Source of the DNA: JBDKTH01 sp964558295
GTDB taxonomy: Bacteria; Planctomycetota; Planctomycetia; Pirellulales; Thermoguttaceae
DNA length: 55,569 nucleotides
Direction of reading: 5' to 3'
Assembly: GCA_964558295.1 (NCBI GenBank)
Contig: CAZLDQ010000007.1
Location: 1 to 55,569 of the forward strand
The translations under genes were made by a program, and so were the position numbers. The notes under the pieces were generated by a model. The model was not told where the DNA came from. It did not search any database and was given only the letters and a program-made list of their open reading frames with translations. Positions 24,801-33,725 of the stretch are shown piece after piece; position 1 is the first letter of the stretch; each line of letters begins with the position of its first letter.

Positions 24801-26087
24801 ATGCCACACAAGTCGACTGATCGACGTCGCTTTCTGAAGGCGGCGAGTGCCGCGTTGGCGGCTCCTTATTGGATTCCCGCTAGGGTGCTCTCGGCGCCGG
24901 GCCGACCAGGAGCCAACGATCGGATTCGCGTTGGGTTGATCGGCGCCGGACACCGCTCCGAGGCGTTGATCAAGGAGAGCCCTGCTGACTTGCAGCTTGT
25001 GGCCGTGGCCGACTGTGATTTGCGCATGATCGCCCATTACTTGCCGATCTATCGGAAGCACGAGGGATCGATTGTTGCCAAAGAGTGTTCATCGTATCAG
25101 GACTACCGGCAGATGTTGGCCAAGGAGAAGCTCGATGCGGTCTTCGTAGCCACCACGACCCACGCCCGGGTGTTGGCCTGTCTCCATGCGATGCAAGCTG
25201 GGCTCGACGTGTACGCGGAGAAACCGCTCACGCTTTCGATCGAGGAAGGGCAATACCTGGTGCGTGCCGAACGGAAGTATGGAACCGTGTTCCAGACGGG
25301 GACCCAACAGCGTTCGATTGCCATCAACAACTTTGGGAGCGATCTGGTGCGAAGTGGGGCGATCGGCAAGGTGCGGGTCGTCAAATGCCCGAACTTTCCT
25401 GGCCCTCGCCCGCTCCCACAGTTAGCTGCCCAGCCGACGCCTCCGGAGATGAACTGGGACTTGTGGTGCAATCAGACCGAGTTGATTCCGTTCAGTTCGG
25501 AATTGCATCCGGGATTGGGCCGTTGGGCTCGTTTCCGGCCGTACTGTGGGTGGTTGGTTACCGGTTGGGTTCACGCTTTCGACCAGGTTCAACGGGCTTT
25601 GGGGACGGACGAGACCGGCCCGGTCGAGGTCTGGCCGGAGGAAGCGGGGCCCGACGGCCGGGTCTCGCTGCGCTACGCCACCGGGACGGTGTTGAAGCTC
25701 GACATGCCCGAGAACAAAGGTCCTCGCATGGGCGGGATTTTTGTGGGCGAGAAGGGGAAGATCGAGATCAACCGGAATCGCCTAGCCAGCAATCCGCCGG
25801 AGTTGATTGCCGGGGCTCCAGCACCGGCCGACAAATCCGAGTACGCCAGCGTCTCGCACGAACACATCCGCAATTGGGTCGAGTGCATGCGCACGCGGAA
25901 AAAGACGGTTGCCCCGGCGACCGTTGGGCACCGCAGCACGACGATCTGCCATTTGATCGATATTTGCCGCGAATTGGGGCGGAAGTTGCAATGGGACCCT
26001 GTCAAAGAAGAGTTCGTGGGCGACCCGGAAGCCAACGCCTTGTGTTCCCGGCCGCGCCGAAAGGGGTACGAGTTGCCGCAAATCTAG
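24801..26087 (+). CDS. Tat-exported Gfo/Idh/MocA family oxidoreductase
   Basis: The 428-residue product has a twin-arginine signal (DRRRFLKAASAAL), the spacer APYWIPARVL and a Rossmann motif VGLIGAGHRSEALI. The Lys of the AEKPLTL motif is the family's catalytic or cofactor-contacting residue, and QTGTQQRS follows. It is clearly a paralogue of the protein at 33726-35126: both share GRPGAN, KLDAV/KLDGV plus TTTHAR, TQQRS and RALGTDETGPVEVW. The ATG follows AAAGGGGGG. It would act outside the cytoplasmic membrane on a sugar or glycoside; the substrate is unknown. Confidence 0.9.
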   Translation: MPHKSTDRRRFLKAASAALAAPYWIPARVLSAPGRPGANDRIRVGLIGAGHRSEALIKESPADLQLVAVADCDLRMIAHYLPIYRKHEGSIVAKECSSYQDYRQMLAKEKLDAVFVATTTHARVLACLHAMQAGLDVYAEKPLTLSIEEGQYLVRAERKYGTVFQTGTQQRSIAINNFGSDLVRSGAIGKVRVVKCPNFPGPRPLPQLAAQPTPPEMNWDLWCNQTELIPFSSELHPGLGRWARFRPYCGWLVTGWVHAFDQVQRALGTDETGPVEVWPEEAGPDGRVSLRYATGTVLKLDMPENKGPRMGGIFVGEKGKIEINRNRLASNPPELIAGAPAPADKSEYASVSHEHIRNWVECMRTRKKTVAPATVGHRSTTICHLIDICRELGRKLQWDPVKEEFVGDPEANALCSRPRRKGYELPQI

Positions 26088-26197
26088 TGTGGACGATGTG
26101 AATGAAGACAGCCAGTCTTGCTCGATTGGCCGACCGACCTGAAAACACGCGGCACAAGTGCCGCGGCCAAACGAATACTCAACCACCAACTACTCCA

Positions 26198-26274
26198 TAC
26201 TGCGTACCGCGTACTGTGTACCGTGTACTGTGTACTGTGTACTGTGTACCGCGTACCGCGTACCGCGTACCGTA
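26198..26274 (+). repeat. Heptanucleotide tandem repeat TACYGYG, about 11 units
   Basis: Ten full 7-bp units and one degenerate unit follow one another, all of the form TAC-C/T-G-C/T-G. TACTGTG and TACCGCG predominate. The array lies immediately upstream (23 nt) of the isomerase-like gene. Because the unit is 7 bp it does not preserve a reading frame, which argues against coding function. Confidence 0.95.
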
Positions 26275-26296
26275 ACGCCCGAAAAGGACCACGTCG

Positions 26297-27679
26297 ATGA
26301 TTCAACCTACCGTTGGCTTTGTTGTCTACGGCGTACACAAGGACGGCTTGCAGGACCCGATGGGCCAGCCGTTTATCGATGACGCCCTGGTGGCCCGATC
26401 GAAGAAAGCATTGACGGATCAGGGAATCCGGCTGGTCGAGCACGACGTGGTGGTGGCTTCCAAAGAAGAAGCCCGCACGGCGATGAAGAAGATGAAGGAC
26501 AACGACGACGTCGATTGCGTGATCCTCTTCTCCGGCACGTGGGTCTGGAGTGCCCATATGATCGGGGCGATTCGCGACTATGCGATGACCGGCAAGGGAC
26601 TCTTGCTCTGGACCCATCCGGGCTCCCAGGGTTGGCGCCCTGTGGGTGGGTTGGTATTGCACGGGGCTTTGATGGAAATTGGAATTCCGCACAAGTTCGT
26701 CTACGGCGCGGCAGACGAGTGGAACGAGGTGAGGAAAATCACCAGCTACTGCCGCGCCGCCCATATGAAGAACTGGCTCAACTTGTCGACGATCGGTACC
26801 TTCGGCGGACGCGGTATGGGGCAGACCTGCGGCGTGGCCGATCCGAGCCAGTGGATGAAAATGTTCGGCGTGGATATTGACTCCCGCGATACGACCGAAC
26901 TGCTCCGCACGGCCGAGGCGGTCACGGCCGACGAACTCGATGCCCTGGAACCGCGGATCAAGGAGCTTTTCGGTTCGGTTCCCGAACGCAACACGGTCAA
27001 CGAACGCTCGATGCGGCTCTACCTGGCGATCAAGAAGCTCGTGGCCAAGAACCAGTGGGACTGTTACACGATCCAGTCGTTCCCCGGATTGGGCGACGAT
27101 TATGCGGCCACCTGTTTCGCGCAGAGCATGATGCTCGAAGACGGTTGGGGCACGTCGACGCTCGGTGATTTCAACACGGCTTTGAGCGTGCTGTTGCTCA
27201 CCAAACTGAGCAAGGAGCCAGTCTATTACGGCGACCTGCAACACATCAACAAAGCCAACGGCGAGATCAAAATCATTGGCGACGGCGCCTGTCCGCCCTC
27301 GCTGGCCTCGAAGCTCGGTCCGGCCGGTTTCGCGGAGCATGGAATTCCCACGGAGGGCGAAGCGGGTGGGCTGTCGGTGAAACTGGTCTGCAAGGTGGGC
27401 GAAGGCGTCTTGGCCCGGCTGGGACGTGTCGACGGCCGCTTCACCATGGTGCTGAGCCGCTGCTCGATTTTCGAGCCCCCGGCGGATCAGCTTCCGGCCC
27501 GGCAGCGCGAATGCGGCATTCCTTTCTGGCCGCATGGTTTTGTGACCGCCCATTGCGATATGGACAAACTATTGGAGAACTGGACCAACGAGTACGCCTG
27601 CTTGGGCTACGGCGAGCAGTTGTACGACGATCTGATCGAGTTCTGCAAGATGACGGGGATTGAAGCGATTTTGCCGTGA
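26297..27679 (+). CDS. L-fucose/L-arabinose isomerase-like protein
   Basis: The 460-residue cytoplasmic product fits the fucose/arabinose isomerase superfamily. The N-terminal Rossmann-like domains have VGFVVYGVHK, DCVILFSGTWVW and GKGLLLWTHPGSQGWR. The centre has IGTFGGRGMGQTCGVAD, and the C-terminal half has GTSTLGDFNTALSVLLL followed by GFVTAHCDMD. The Asp in LGDFN may match the metal-ligand Asp of the family, but the usual CWPE-type motif is replaced by IQSFPGLG. It would interconvert aldose and ketose if active. Its neighbours, the FGGY kinase and amidohydrolase, support a sugar-catabolic role. Confidence 0.75.
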   Translation: MIQPTVGFVVYGVHKDGLQDPMGQPFIDDALVARSKKALTDQGIRLVEHDVVVASKEEARTAMKKMKDNDDVDCVILFSGTWVWSAHMIGAIRDYAMTGKGLLLWTHPGSQGWRPVGGLVLHGALMEIGIPHKFVYGAADEWNEVRKITSYCRAAHMKNWLNLSTIGTFGGRGMGQTCGVADPSQWMKMFGVDIDSRDTTELLRTAEAVTADELDALEPRIKELFGSVPERNTVNERSMRLYLAIKKLVAKNQWDCYTIQSFPGLGDDYAATCFAQSMMLEDGWGTSTLGDFNTALSVLLLTKLSKEPVYYGDLQHINKANGEIKIIGDGACPPSLASKLGPAGFAEHGIPTEGEAGGLSVKLVCKVGEGVLARLGRVDGRFTMVLSRCSIFEPPADQLPARQRECGIPFWPHGFVTAHCDMDKLLENWTNEYACLGYGEQLYDDLIEFCKMTGIEAILP

Positions 27680-27763
27680 GGGAGGTGTTCACGGCGGACG
27701 AAGGACAGAGGTTGAGCGCTGACGGGTGAAAGCCGAGCGTTGACCGCTCCAAGGAGAACGTTG

Positions 27764-28843
27764 GTGGAAGAACTTCTGCTAAAAGACTACCGACCCAAGT
27801 GCCTGCTGAACCTTCCGGCTCATATTCCCGAGCAGGCGCGCTTCCCGGTGATCGATGCCCACAATCATCTCTTTGGCGAACTCGCTCCGGAAAAACTGAT
27901 CGAGGTAATGGATGCCGTGGGGGTGCGGGTGTGGGTCAATGTGACCGGCAACACGACGATGCCGCTGGTGAACAACACCTACACCATCGCCCGGCGTGAG
28001 ATTGACGTCTTCCTGGACAACTACGCAAAACGCTACCCGGGCCGGTTTGCCGCTTTCACGATGGCCGACTTTGCCCAGTGGGACGATCCGGTGCTTTTGC
28101 GCGACGAGTCCTCGGTTGATCGCTGCATCGCGCAACTGGAGGCCGACGTGGCGAAGGGGGCCTGTGGGCTCAAGGTGACCAAGGAGCTTGGCCTGCGGTT
28201 TTGTGATAGCGAGGGCAAGATGCTTCCGGTTGACGACAAGAGGTTGTTTCCGATTTGGCGGCGGGCCGGCGAGTTGGGCGTCCCGGTGTTGATTCATGTG
28301 TCCGATCCGATCGGTTTTTTTCTCCCCTTCGATGCCGAAAACGAGCACTATCTCACGCTTCGCGAGTTTCCCGGCTGGAGTTTTCAGAACGTGCCCATTT
28401 CGAAGTGGGAACTGTTGGAGCAACGTAATCGGATGATTGCCGCGCATCCGGCCACGACGTTCCTGTTACCCCATGTGGCCAACCATCCCGAGGATCTGGC
28501 CTCGGTCGGCCGGCTGTTGGATGAACTGCCTAATGTGGTGATTGACTTCTCCGCCCGAATGGACGAACTCGGCCGCCAGCCGTACACGGCCCGGGATTTT
28601 ATGATCCACTACCAGGACCGGATTCTTTTCGGCGTGGACATGCCCGTCTCGCCGGAAGTCTACCGCTGCTATTATCGCTTCTTGGAGACCCGCGACGAGT
28701 ATTTTGACTACCCCGATTATATCGGCCGCTTCGGCGTCTATACCCGCTGGAAGCTCTATGGGCTCCATCTGCCGGATGAGGTCCTGCGGAAGATTTATTA
28801 TGAGAACGCCCAGCGGGTGATTCCGGGGGTGAGCGTGGAGTGA
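27764..28843 (+). CDS. Amidohydrolase (Amidohydrolase_2 family)
   Basis: The 359-residue product shows the metal-dependent amidohydrolase barrel: VIDAHNHLFG carries the HxH ligands, VLIHVSDPIG a central His, TFLLPHVANHPEDL a further His, and ILFGVDMPVS the conserved Asp. Relatives include sugar lactonases and decarboxylases. GTG at 27764 is 7 nt after AAGGAG; TTG codons at 27761 and 27740 are less likely starts. It follows the isomerase-like gene by 84 nt. In a sugar pathway it could open a lactone made by a neighbouring dehydrogenase, but this is inference. Confidence 0.85.
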   Translation: MEELLLKDYRPKCLLNLPAHIPEQARFPVIDAHNHLFGELAPEKLIEVMDAVGVRVWVNVTGNTTMPLVNNTYTIARREIDVFLDNYAKRYPGRFAAFTMADFAQWDDPVLLRDESSVDRCIAQLEADVAKGACGLKVTKELGLRFCDSEGKMLPVDDKRLFPIWRRAGELGVPVLIHVSDPIGFFLPFDAENEHYLTLREFPGWSFQNVPISKWELLEQRNRMIAAHPATTFLLPHVANHPEDLASVGRLLDELPNVVIDFSARMDELGRQPYTARDFMIHYQDRILFGVDMPVSPEVYRCYYRFLETRDEYFDYPDYIGRFGVYTRWKLYGLHLPDEVLRKIYYENAQRVIPGVSVE

Positions 28844-28849
28844 GGAAGC

Positions 28850-29015
28850 CATGCCGAATGTTGAATGTCCAAATGACGAACAAATGACGAAGCACGCAGC
28901 ACGAAGGGGCGGATATGAACGCGAAGCGGCACGGACGTTTCGTGATGCGTTCTTCGTCGTTTGGTCGTCATTGTATTTCGACCTTCGTCATTCTCAAACA
29001 ACCAAAACACCCATC
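28850..29015. repeat. GACGAA-rich imperfect inverted repeat, copy 2
   Basis: The left half (gaatgttgaatgtcc, aaatgacgaacaaatgacg, gcagcacgaa) is mirrored by the right half (tttcgtgatgcgttcttcg, ggtcgtcattg, ccttcgtcattc). It has the same word composition and arrangement as the element at 24640-24770 and lies in a gene-free gap, again just upstream of a Gfo/Idh/MocA gene. A run of catcacat repeats follows to about 29030. Confidence 0.65.
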
Positions 29016-29057
29016 ACATCACATCACATCAACTCATAGCATACAGGACTCTCAACC

Positions 29058-30059
29058 ATGACCAAACCCATACGCTGGGGCCTCATCGGCCTGGGATGGT
29101 TCGGCGGGGTGCACGCGGAGGTGCTTGCGACGATGCCGGGGATCGAACTGGCGGCGGTGTGCACGCGGCGCCCGCAGCGGTTGGCCGAGGTGGCCGACCG
29201 GTTCCATGTGTCGAAGCGGTATACGAATTACCATGAGCTGTTGGCCGATCCGGAGATCGACGTGGTCGGGATCACGACGCACATCGACGATCACCGCGAT
29301 ATCGCGATTGATGCGCTGAACAGCGGCAAGCACGTCTTCCTGGAAAAGCCGATGGCCCCCACGGCGGCCGACTGCGACCTGATCCTCGAAGCGGCCCGGA
29401 AGGCGGCGGGTTTCTTGATGGTCGGGCATATTTGCCGGTTTGACCCGCGCGTGGCGTTGGCCAAGCAGGCGATCGACGAAGGGAAGATCGGCAAGATTGT
29501 CTCGATGCACGCGAGGCGGAATTTGTCGAAGGCCATTGGTCGGATGGTGCTCGACAACATTTCCGCCCTGATGGGCGACGGCATCCACGACGGTGACCTG
29601 ATGCTCTGGTTCAGCAAGGCCAAGCCCGTGAGCGTCTATGCCCAGGAAATTCACCCGGGAACGAACAAGTATCCCGACGGCGGCTGGGCCATGGCCCGGT
29701 TGGACAGCGGAGCGATTGCGGTGATCGAGTCGATTTGGCATCTGCCGGAATCGACGCCTTACCAGATCGACGCGCGGATGGAGGTGATCGGCACGGAGGG
29801 GGCGATGTACATCAACTGTGGCGAGGCGGGCTTGGAGATCCACGACGGAGCCGGCAACCGCATGCCGGATACGCTTTACTGGCCGAATGTGTTCGGCCAG
29901 CGGTTCGGCATCCTGCGCGCGGAGCTTCGCTACTTTGCCGACTGTGTGGCGGAAGGTCGCCCGCCGGAGCGGATTTCGCCCGAGGAATCGCGTGCTGCCG
30001 TTGCGCTGTTGGCCGCTGCGCAAGAATCGTCGAAGACCGGCCAGATTGTGCAGTTGTGA
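29058..30059 (+). CDS. Cytoplasmic Gfo/Idh/MocA family oxidoreductase
   Basis: The 333-residue product starts directly with the Rossmann fold (IRWGLIGLGWFGGVHAEVL) and has no export signal, unlike the three Tat relatives in this locus. The catalytic-loop Lys is in LEKPMAPTAADCD. The C-terminal domain has ALMGDGIHDGDLMLW, where a His-x-x-Asp pair matches the active site of inositol/glucose-type dehydrogenases. It would oxidise a sugar or polyol with NAD(P). It opens a run of closely spaced genes (VOC, epimerase, SDR). The substrate is unknown. Confidence 0.92.
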   Translation: MTKPIRWGLIGLGWFGGVHAEVLATMPGIELAAVCTRRPQRLAEVADRFHVSKRYTNYHELLADPEIDVVGITTHIDDHRDIAIDALNSGKHVFLEKPMAPTAADCDLILEAARKAAGFLMVGHICRFDPRVALAKQAIDEGKIGKIVSMHARRNLSKAIGRMVLDNISALMGDGIHDGDLMLWFSKAKPVSVYAQEIHPGTNKYPDGGWAMARLDSGAIAVIESIWHLPESTPYQIDARMEVIGTEGAMYINCGEAGLEIHDGAGNRMPDTLYWPNVFGQRFGILRAELRYFADCVAEGRPPERISPEESRAAVALLAAAQESSKTGQIVQL

Positions 30060-30089
30060 ACCCCCGATTGTTCAAAACGGAGCGTCCCC

Positions 30090-30407
30090 ATGCAATTCGA
30101 CCATCTTGGGATGATCACCACGGAAAAGAAGGCCGACGAGATCTACGTTGAGGCCACGAAAGTCTGGGTGACCGACTTTCAAAACCACCCTTACCACATC
30201 GAATGGCTGCGTTTCGAGCCCGATAGCCCGGTGACGGGACCGGTGCGTGAGAAACCCCACGTGGCATTCCGTGTCGCGAGCATCGAAGAGGCTGCCAAGG
30301 GGCTCAAAGTCCTCCTCGAACCGTTTGACGCGGGCATTGCCCGGGTCGGTTTCTTCCAGACGCCTGACGGCGCGATCGTGGAGTTTATGGAATACCCTAA
30401 GGAGTAG
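30090..30407 (+). CDS. Small VOC (glyoxalase-like) protein
   Basis: The 105-residue product has the single beta-alpha-beta-beta-beta pattern of vicinal-oxygen-chelate proteins: FDHLGMITTE with the metal-ligand His, KPHVAFRVAS with a second His, and GAIVEFMEYPKE with the terminal Glu ligand. It probably dimerises to complete two sites. It follows the dehydrogenase by 30 nt and ends next to the epimerase gene, so it is likely co-transcribed. It may be an isomerase or lyase acting on a pathway intermediate. Confidence 0.85.
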   Translation: MQFDHLGMITTEKKADEIYVEATKVWVTDFQNHPYHIEWLRFEPDSPVTGPVREKPHVAFRVASIEEAAKGLKVLLEPFDAGIARVGFFQTPDGAIVEFMEYPKE

Positions 30408-30434
30408 ATGAAGAAAAGGGAGAACAACTCAATC

Positions 30435-31421
30435 ATGGCAACGATCAAGCATGTGATGGTGACCGGGGCCAGCGGCAAGCTGGGCTATCCGCTTTGCAAA
30501 TCCCTGTTGGAAAGCGGTTACGAGGTGATTGCGTGTGATCGCCGGTTGCCCGTCGGTCTCGACGGGCTTGAAGAGGTCAAGCTCGACGTGGCCGATGCGG
30601 CCGCGGTCGAAGAAGTGGTTTCACGCAGCGATGCGGTGATCCATCTGGCCAGTTGCAAGGAAGACCGACAGGCGGTGATCGATGTCAGCGCCCGTGGGAC
30701 GTTCAATGTGCTCGATGCGTCGATGCGCACCAAGAAGCCGCGGCGAGTGATCCTAGCCAGCGGCGACGCTTCGATGGGAATTTACTTCAATCCCCAGCCG
30801 GTTCCCATTCGCGAAGATATGCCGCTGGCCGCGTATCCCGGCTACTATGCCTTCTCGAAGGTGATCGAGGAGGTTATGTTCCGGCAGTACTTTGTCCAGT
30901 ACCAGGTGCCGACGGTTGTTTTGCGCATGTCGTGGATCCAGGTTGAAGACGATATTCTGACCCACCTGACCGTGGCCGGCGAGTCGTTCGGCGTGCCGGT
31001 GTGGAATGACCTGATGGACGAGAAGCAACGGGCTCTGTTCGCCGACGGTCGCGATGCCACGGTAGCCCTGCGCCATCCCGACGGAAAGCCGATGCTCCGT
31101 CACATCGTGGCCGTGGAAGACTGCGTCCAGGCGTATCTCTTGGCCCTGAACGCTGAAGGGATTGAGGGCGAGACGTATAATATTGCCATGGCCGAGGCGT
31201 TCAATTACGTTGACGCGGCCGAATATGCCGCGAAGAAACTGGGGGTCGAAACGATCACGCTGGTCGATCCCGTGGGGCACGACTTCTACAACGACATCAG
31301 CAAAGCCCGCTGGCAGCTCGGCTACCGCCCCCAGTACGACATCTATACCCTGATCGACAGCGCGGTCGCCTTCCGCCAAAGCGGCGCCCAGCGCCGCGAA
31401 CGCTCGGGCTTCAAAGGATAG
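30435..31421 (+). CDS. NAD-dependent epimerase/dehydratase family protein
   Basis: The 328-residue product is an extended short-chain dehydrogenase. It has the Gly-rich NAD site VTGASGKLGYPL, the loop DAVIHLASCKED, and the active-site pair YYAFSK (YxxxK). The C-terminal region has YRPQYDIYTLID, typical of sugar epimerases. I place the start at ATG 30435, where the family pattern begins. An in-frame ATG at 30408 adjoins the VOC stop and could be used instead, with AAGGAG close before it. It would act on a nucleotide sugar or a free sugar acid. Confidence 0.88.
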   Translation: MATIKHVMVTGASGKLGYPLCKSLLESGYEVIACDRRLPVGLDGLEEVKLDVADAAAVEEVVSRSDAVIHLASCKEDRQAVIDVSARGTFNVLDASMRTKKPRRVILASGDASMGIYFNPQPVPIREDMPLAAYPGYYAFSKVIEEVMFRQYFVQYQVPTVVLRMSWIQVEDDILTHLTVAGESFGVPVWNDLMDEKQRALFADGRDATVALRHPDGKPMLRHIVAVEDCVQAYLLALNAEGIEGETYNIAMAEAFNYVDAAEYAAKKLGVETITLVDPVGHDFYNDISKARWQLGYRPQYDIYTLIDSAVAFRQSGAQRRERSGFKG

Positions 31422-31503
31422 TGTGTTTCAGCGTTTGCATGAGTCATTGGTCATGGTTCCTTTTCCCTGACTTCTCGCTCTCCCTCTTCCAAGGAAATCA
31501 GCT

Positions 31504-32277
31504 ATGCATCTTCACGACAAAGTCATCCTTATCACCGGCGGGACCTCGGGGATTGGCGAGGCCTGCACGGAACTTTTTGTCCGACATGGGGCGAAAGTTG
31601 TCACGATGTCGATCCAGGAACAGCAGGGCGCAGCCCTGGCCAAGCGGCTGTGCGATGAGGGGGGGGCCTGCCTGTTTCACTACGGCGACGTGAGCAAGGA
31701 GCCAGATGTGAAAGCGGCCGTGGACTTGGCTGTCAATCAGTTTGGCAGACTCGACTGCGTTCATTCCAACGCCGGCGTCTTGCGGAACCAGAAGATTACG
31801 GACATCACGGTCGAAGAGTTTCAGCTCGTGATCAACGTGAACCTACTCGGGCCGGTGCTGGTCGCAAAACATGCGATTCCTGTCATGGAGCGGCAGGGCA
31901 GGGGGGTGATTTGTTTTACCACTTCGGTGGCGGCCGATATCGGGTTCCCGTCGCACGCAGTCTACGGTGCTTCGAAGGCTGCGTTGGTCGCCATGATCCG
32001 CAGTCTTACCACGGATCACAGCCCTAAGGGCGTGCGGTTTGTCGGGGTTAGCCCGGGGACGATCGATACGCCGATGCTGGCCGCTTCGTGTGCGGGCTTT
32101 GATAAGCCCAAGGACGAGCTTTATGCTGAGGTGGCCAAGAAGATTCCCGTCCAGCGCATGGGTGCGCCGATCGACGTGGCCAACGCCGTGGCCTTCCTTT
32201 TCAGTGACGAGGCTGGGTTTATCAACGGCAGCGTGGTTCATCTGGAAGGTGGTACGCTCTGCCTGCCGCCGTGGTGA
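31504..32277 (+). CDS. SDR family oxidoreductase
   Basis: This is a classical short-chain dehydrogenase of 257 residues. It has the cofactor motif ITGGTSGIGEA near the N-terminus, the HSNAGVL motif, catalytic Ser in TTSVAA, and YGASK with Tyr and Lys near residues 154 and 158. The closing segment (VAFLFSDEAGFINGSVVHLEGG) is standard. AAGGAA precedes the ATG. It could be a sugar dehydrogenase producing a lactone or keto-sugar for the other enzymes of the locus; the specificity is not visible. Confidence 0.93.
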   Translation: MHLHDKVILITGGTSGIGEACTELFVRHGAKVVTMSIQEQQGAALAKRLCDEGGACLFHYGDVSKEPDVKAAVDLAVNQFGRLDCVHSNAGVLRNQKITDITVEEFQLVINVNLLGPVLVAKHAIPVMERQGRGVICFTTSVAADIGFPSHAVYGASKAALVAMIRSLTTDHSPKGVRFVGVSPGTIDTPMLAASCAGFDKPKDELYAEVAKKIPVQRMGAPIDVANAVAFLFSDEAGFINGSVVHLEGGTLCLPPW

Positions 32278-32398
32278 GTGCCGTCGGCGTAGCGGTTGGG
32301 GGACCCTGCCAGGGAGTCCTTGTCGCTTTCCGCTCGGTGGCGTGGTAAGATTTGGGAAACCGACCCGACAACCACGCACGCGCAGGTGGAGCATTTGG

Positions 32399-33649
32399 AT
32401 GAAAGCAACATGGATTCTCGTCACGGTCAGTCTCGTCAGCGGATTGGCGGTGTTGGAGGGCGGGGAGACGCAGGCCGCTGACGCTGCTGCCACGACGATC
32501 ACGTTCAAAGTGGTCAAGGCGGCTGCCGGCATGGCCCAAGAAGAGCCGGCAGTGAGCTTCCTTTCTGCCGCCGAATCGTGGAAGGTTCGCCAAGAGGTCA
32601 GTTGGAGCGGTGAGAATCCGCGAGAGATCTTCTTTACCGTGATCACGGCCGATCCGAAAGCGGAACTGCCTCAGGTGGCCGTCAAGGCGCCGGGGGTCGA
32701 ACCCCAGCGAGTGATCGTCGGCAAAACGGACGTGCCGTTTTCGCACACGGGCGACACGATCACGTTTACCCTGGTCCGCGATACGCGTAACGCGATGCTC
32801 TTGAATCAAGTGCTTCCCGACTGCGAGGGCGGGTTGCCGATCCATGTTTACCACAACTGGCTCATCCGCCAGGACGGTCATTTTCGCGGCAAGCGGTGTC
32901 CGGAGGTCGAGGTCCGCGCTGTGCTCAACTACCTCGTGGCAGCCCGGGAGGCCTTGAAACTGATGGGCGGCCATGGCCCGAAGGACGACAAGGCGTATCA
33001 TGGCGACATCACCCTGATGAGTTTCGAGGTGGCTTGTGCCCGCGCCCACAAGGATTATCCGCCGCACGTACATATTATGCTTTGGGTGCCGGGGTACGTG
33101 GGCGGCGAGGTCCCCCATTTTTATATGGACCAGCAGGGCCGAATCTTTCGCAACCAGTTCGACATCCTAGGCGACGAAGGGGGGAAATTCCCCGAGCGGG
33201 CCGCACTGATCGCCGAGAAGAAGAAACGCAGTGGTGAGTATGGCCCTGGCAAACCGTGCCAGCTCCTCGATCTGGGGAACCGGCTTGCCCTGCAACTGAC
33301 GATTACGCCCGAGGGGGGGCTGCTGCTTTCTGACGCCAAGGGGGAGTCGTATTTGCTCATCGGCGATTTGGCCGGACCAGGCGATGCGGTTCTGGTCCGT
33401 CAAGGCGATACGACTTTGTTGCGTGTCCGGGTTGACGATGATGCGGAAATGGGCCAGACCGATATTACCGTCGAACATCTGCGCGACCGCAATGCGACTC
33501 GCGTGCTCCGGCAGAGTTTCTATTACGACCCGTTCACCGGCCTGGAACGGAAGATGGACGAGGCCGACGACATGGCTGCCGCCATGAGAAAGGCGGGAGC
33601 CGCAAATGGCAGAGGAGGTTCCCGACAAGGGGTGGAGCAAGTAGACTAA
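32399..33649 (+). CDS. Secreted protein of unknown function
   Basis: The 416-residue product starts at an ATG with GGTGGAG at good spacing, and has a signal peptide (ILVTVSLVSGLAVL, cleavage probably near TQA-AD). I do not recognise the family. The body is beta-rich, with many Val/Thr strands, and includes LPIHVYHNWLIRQDGHF and YPPHVHIMLWVPGY, whose His residues could bind a metal. The C-terminal 30 residues are Gly/Arg/Ala-rich and charged. It sits between the SDR and a Tat-exported oxidoreductase on the same strand, which suggests a periplasmic role in the same process. Confidence 0.75.
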   Translation: MKATWILVTVSLVSGLAVLEGGETQAADAAATTITFKVVKAAAGMAQEEPAVSFLSAAESWKVRQEVSWSGENPREIFFTVITADPKAELPQVAVKAPGVEPQRVIVGKTDVPFSHTGDTITFTLVRDTRNAMLLNQVLPDCEGGLPIHVYHNWLIRQDGHFRGKRCPEVEVRAVLNYLVAAREALKLMGGHGPKDDKAYHGDITLMSFEVACARAHKDYPPHVHIMLWVPGYVGGEVPHFYMDQQGRIFRNQFDILGDEGGKFPERAALIAEKKKRSGEYGPGKPCQLLDLGNRLALQLTITPEGGLLLSDAKGESYLLIGDLAGPGDAVLVRQGDTTLLRVRVDDDAEMGQTDITVEHLRDRNATRVLRQSFYYDPFTGLERKMDEADDMAAAMRKAGAANGRGGSRQGVEQVD

Positions 33650-33725
33650 AGGGCTAGACCGGCAGGAGGCGTTCCGCCCCGCCTTGGAACAGCGAACCAC
33701 GCAACAAGCACAAGGAGTCAGACTA

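Noticed and set aside
31421..31693. 90-codon frame between epimerase and SDR genes
   Set aside because: It overlaps the SDR gene in another frame and has no domain features.
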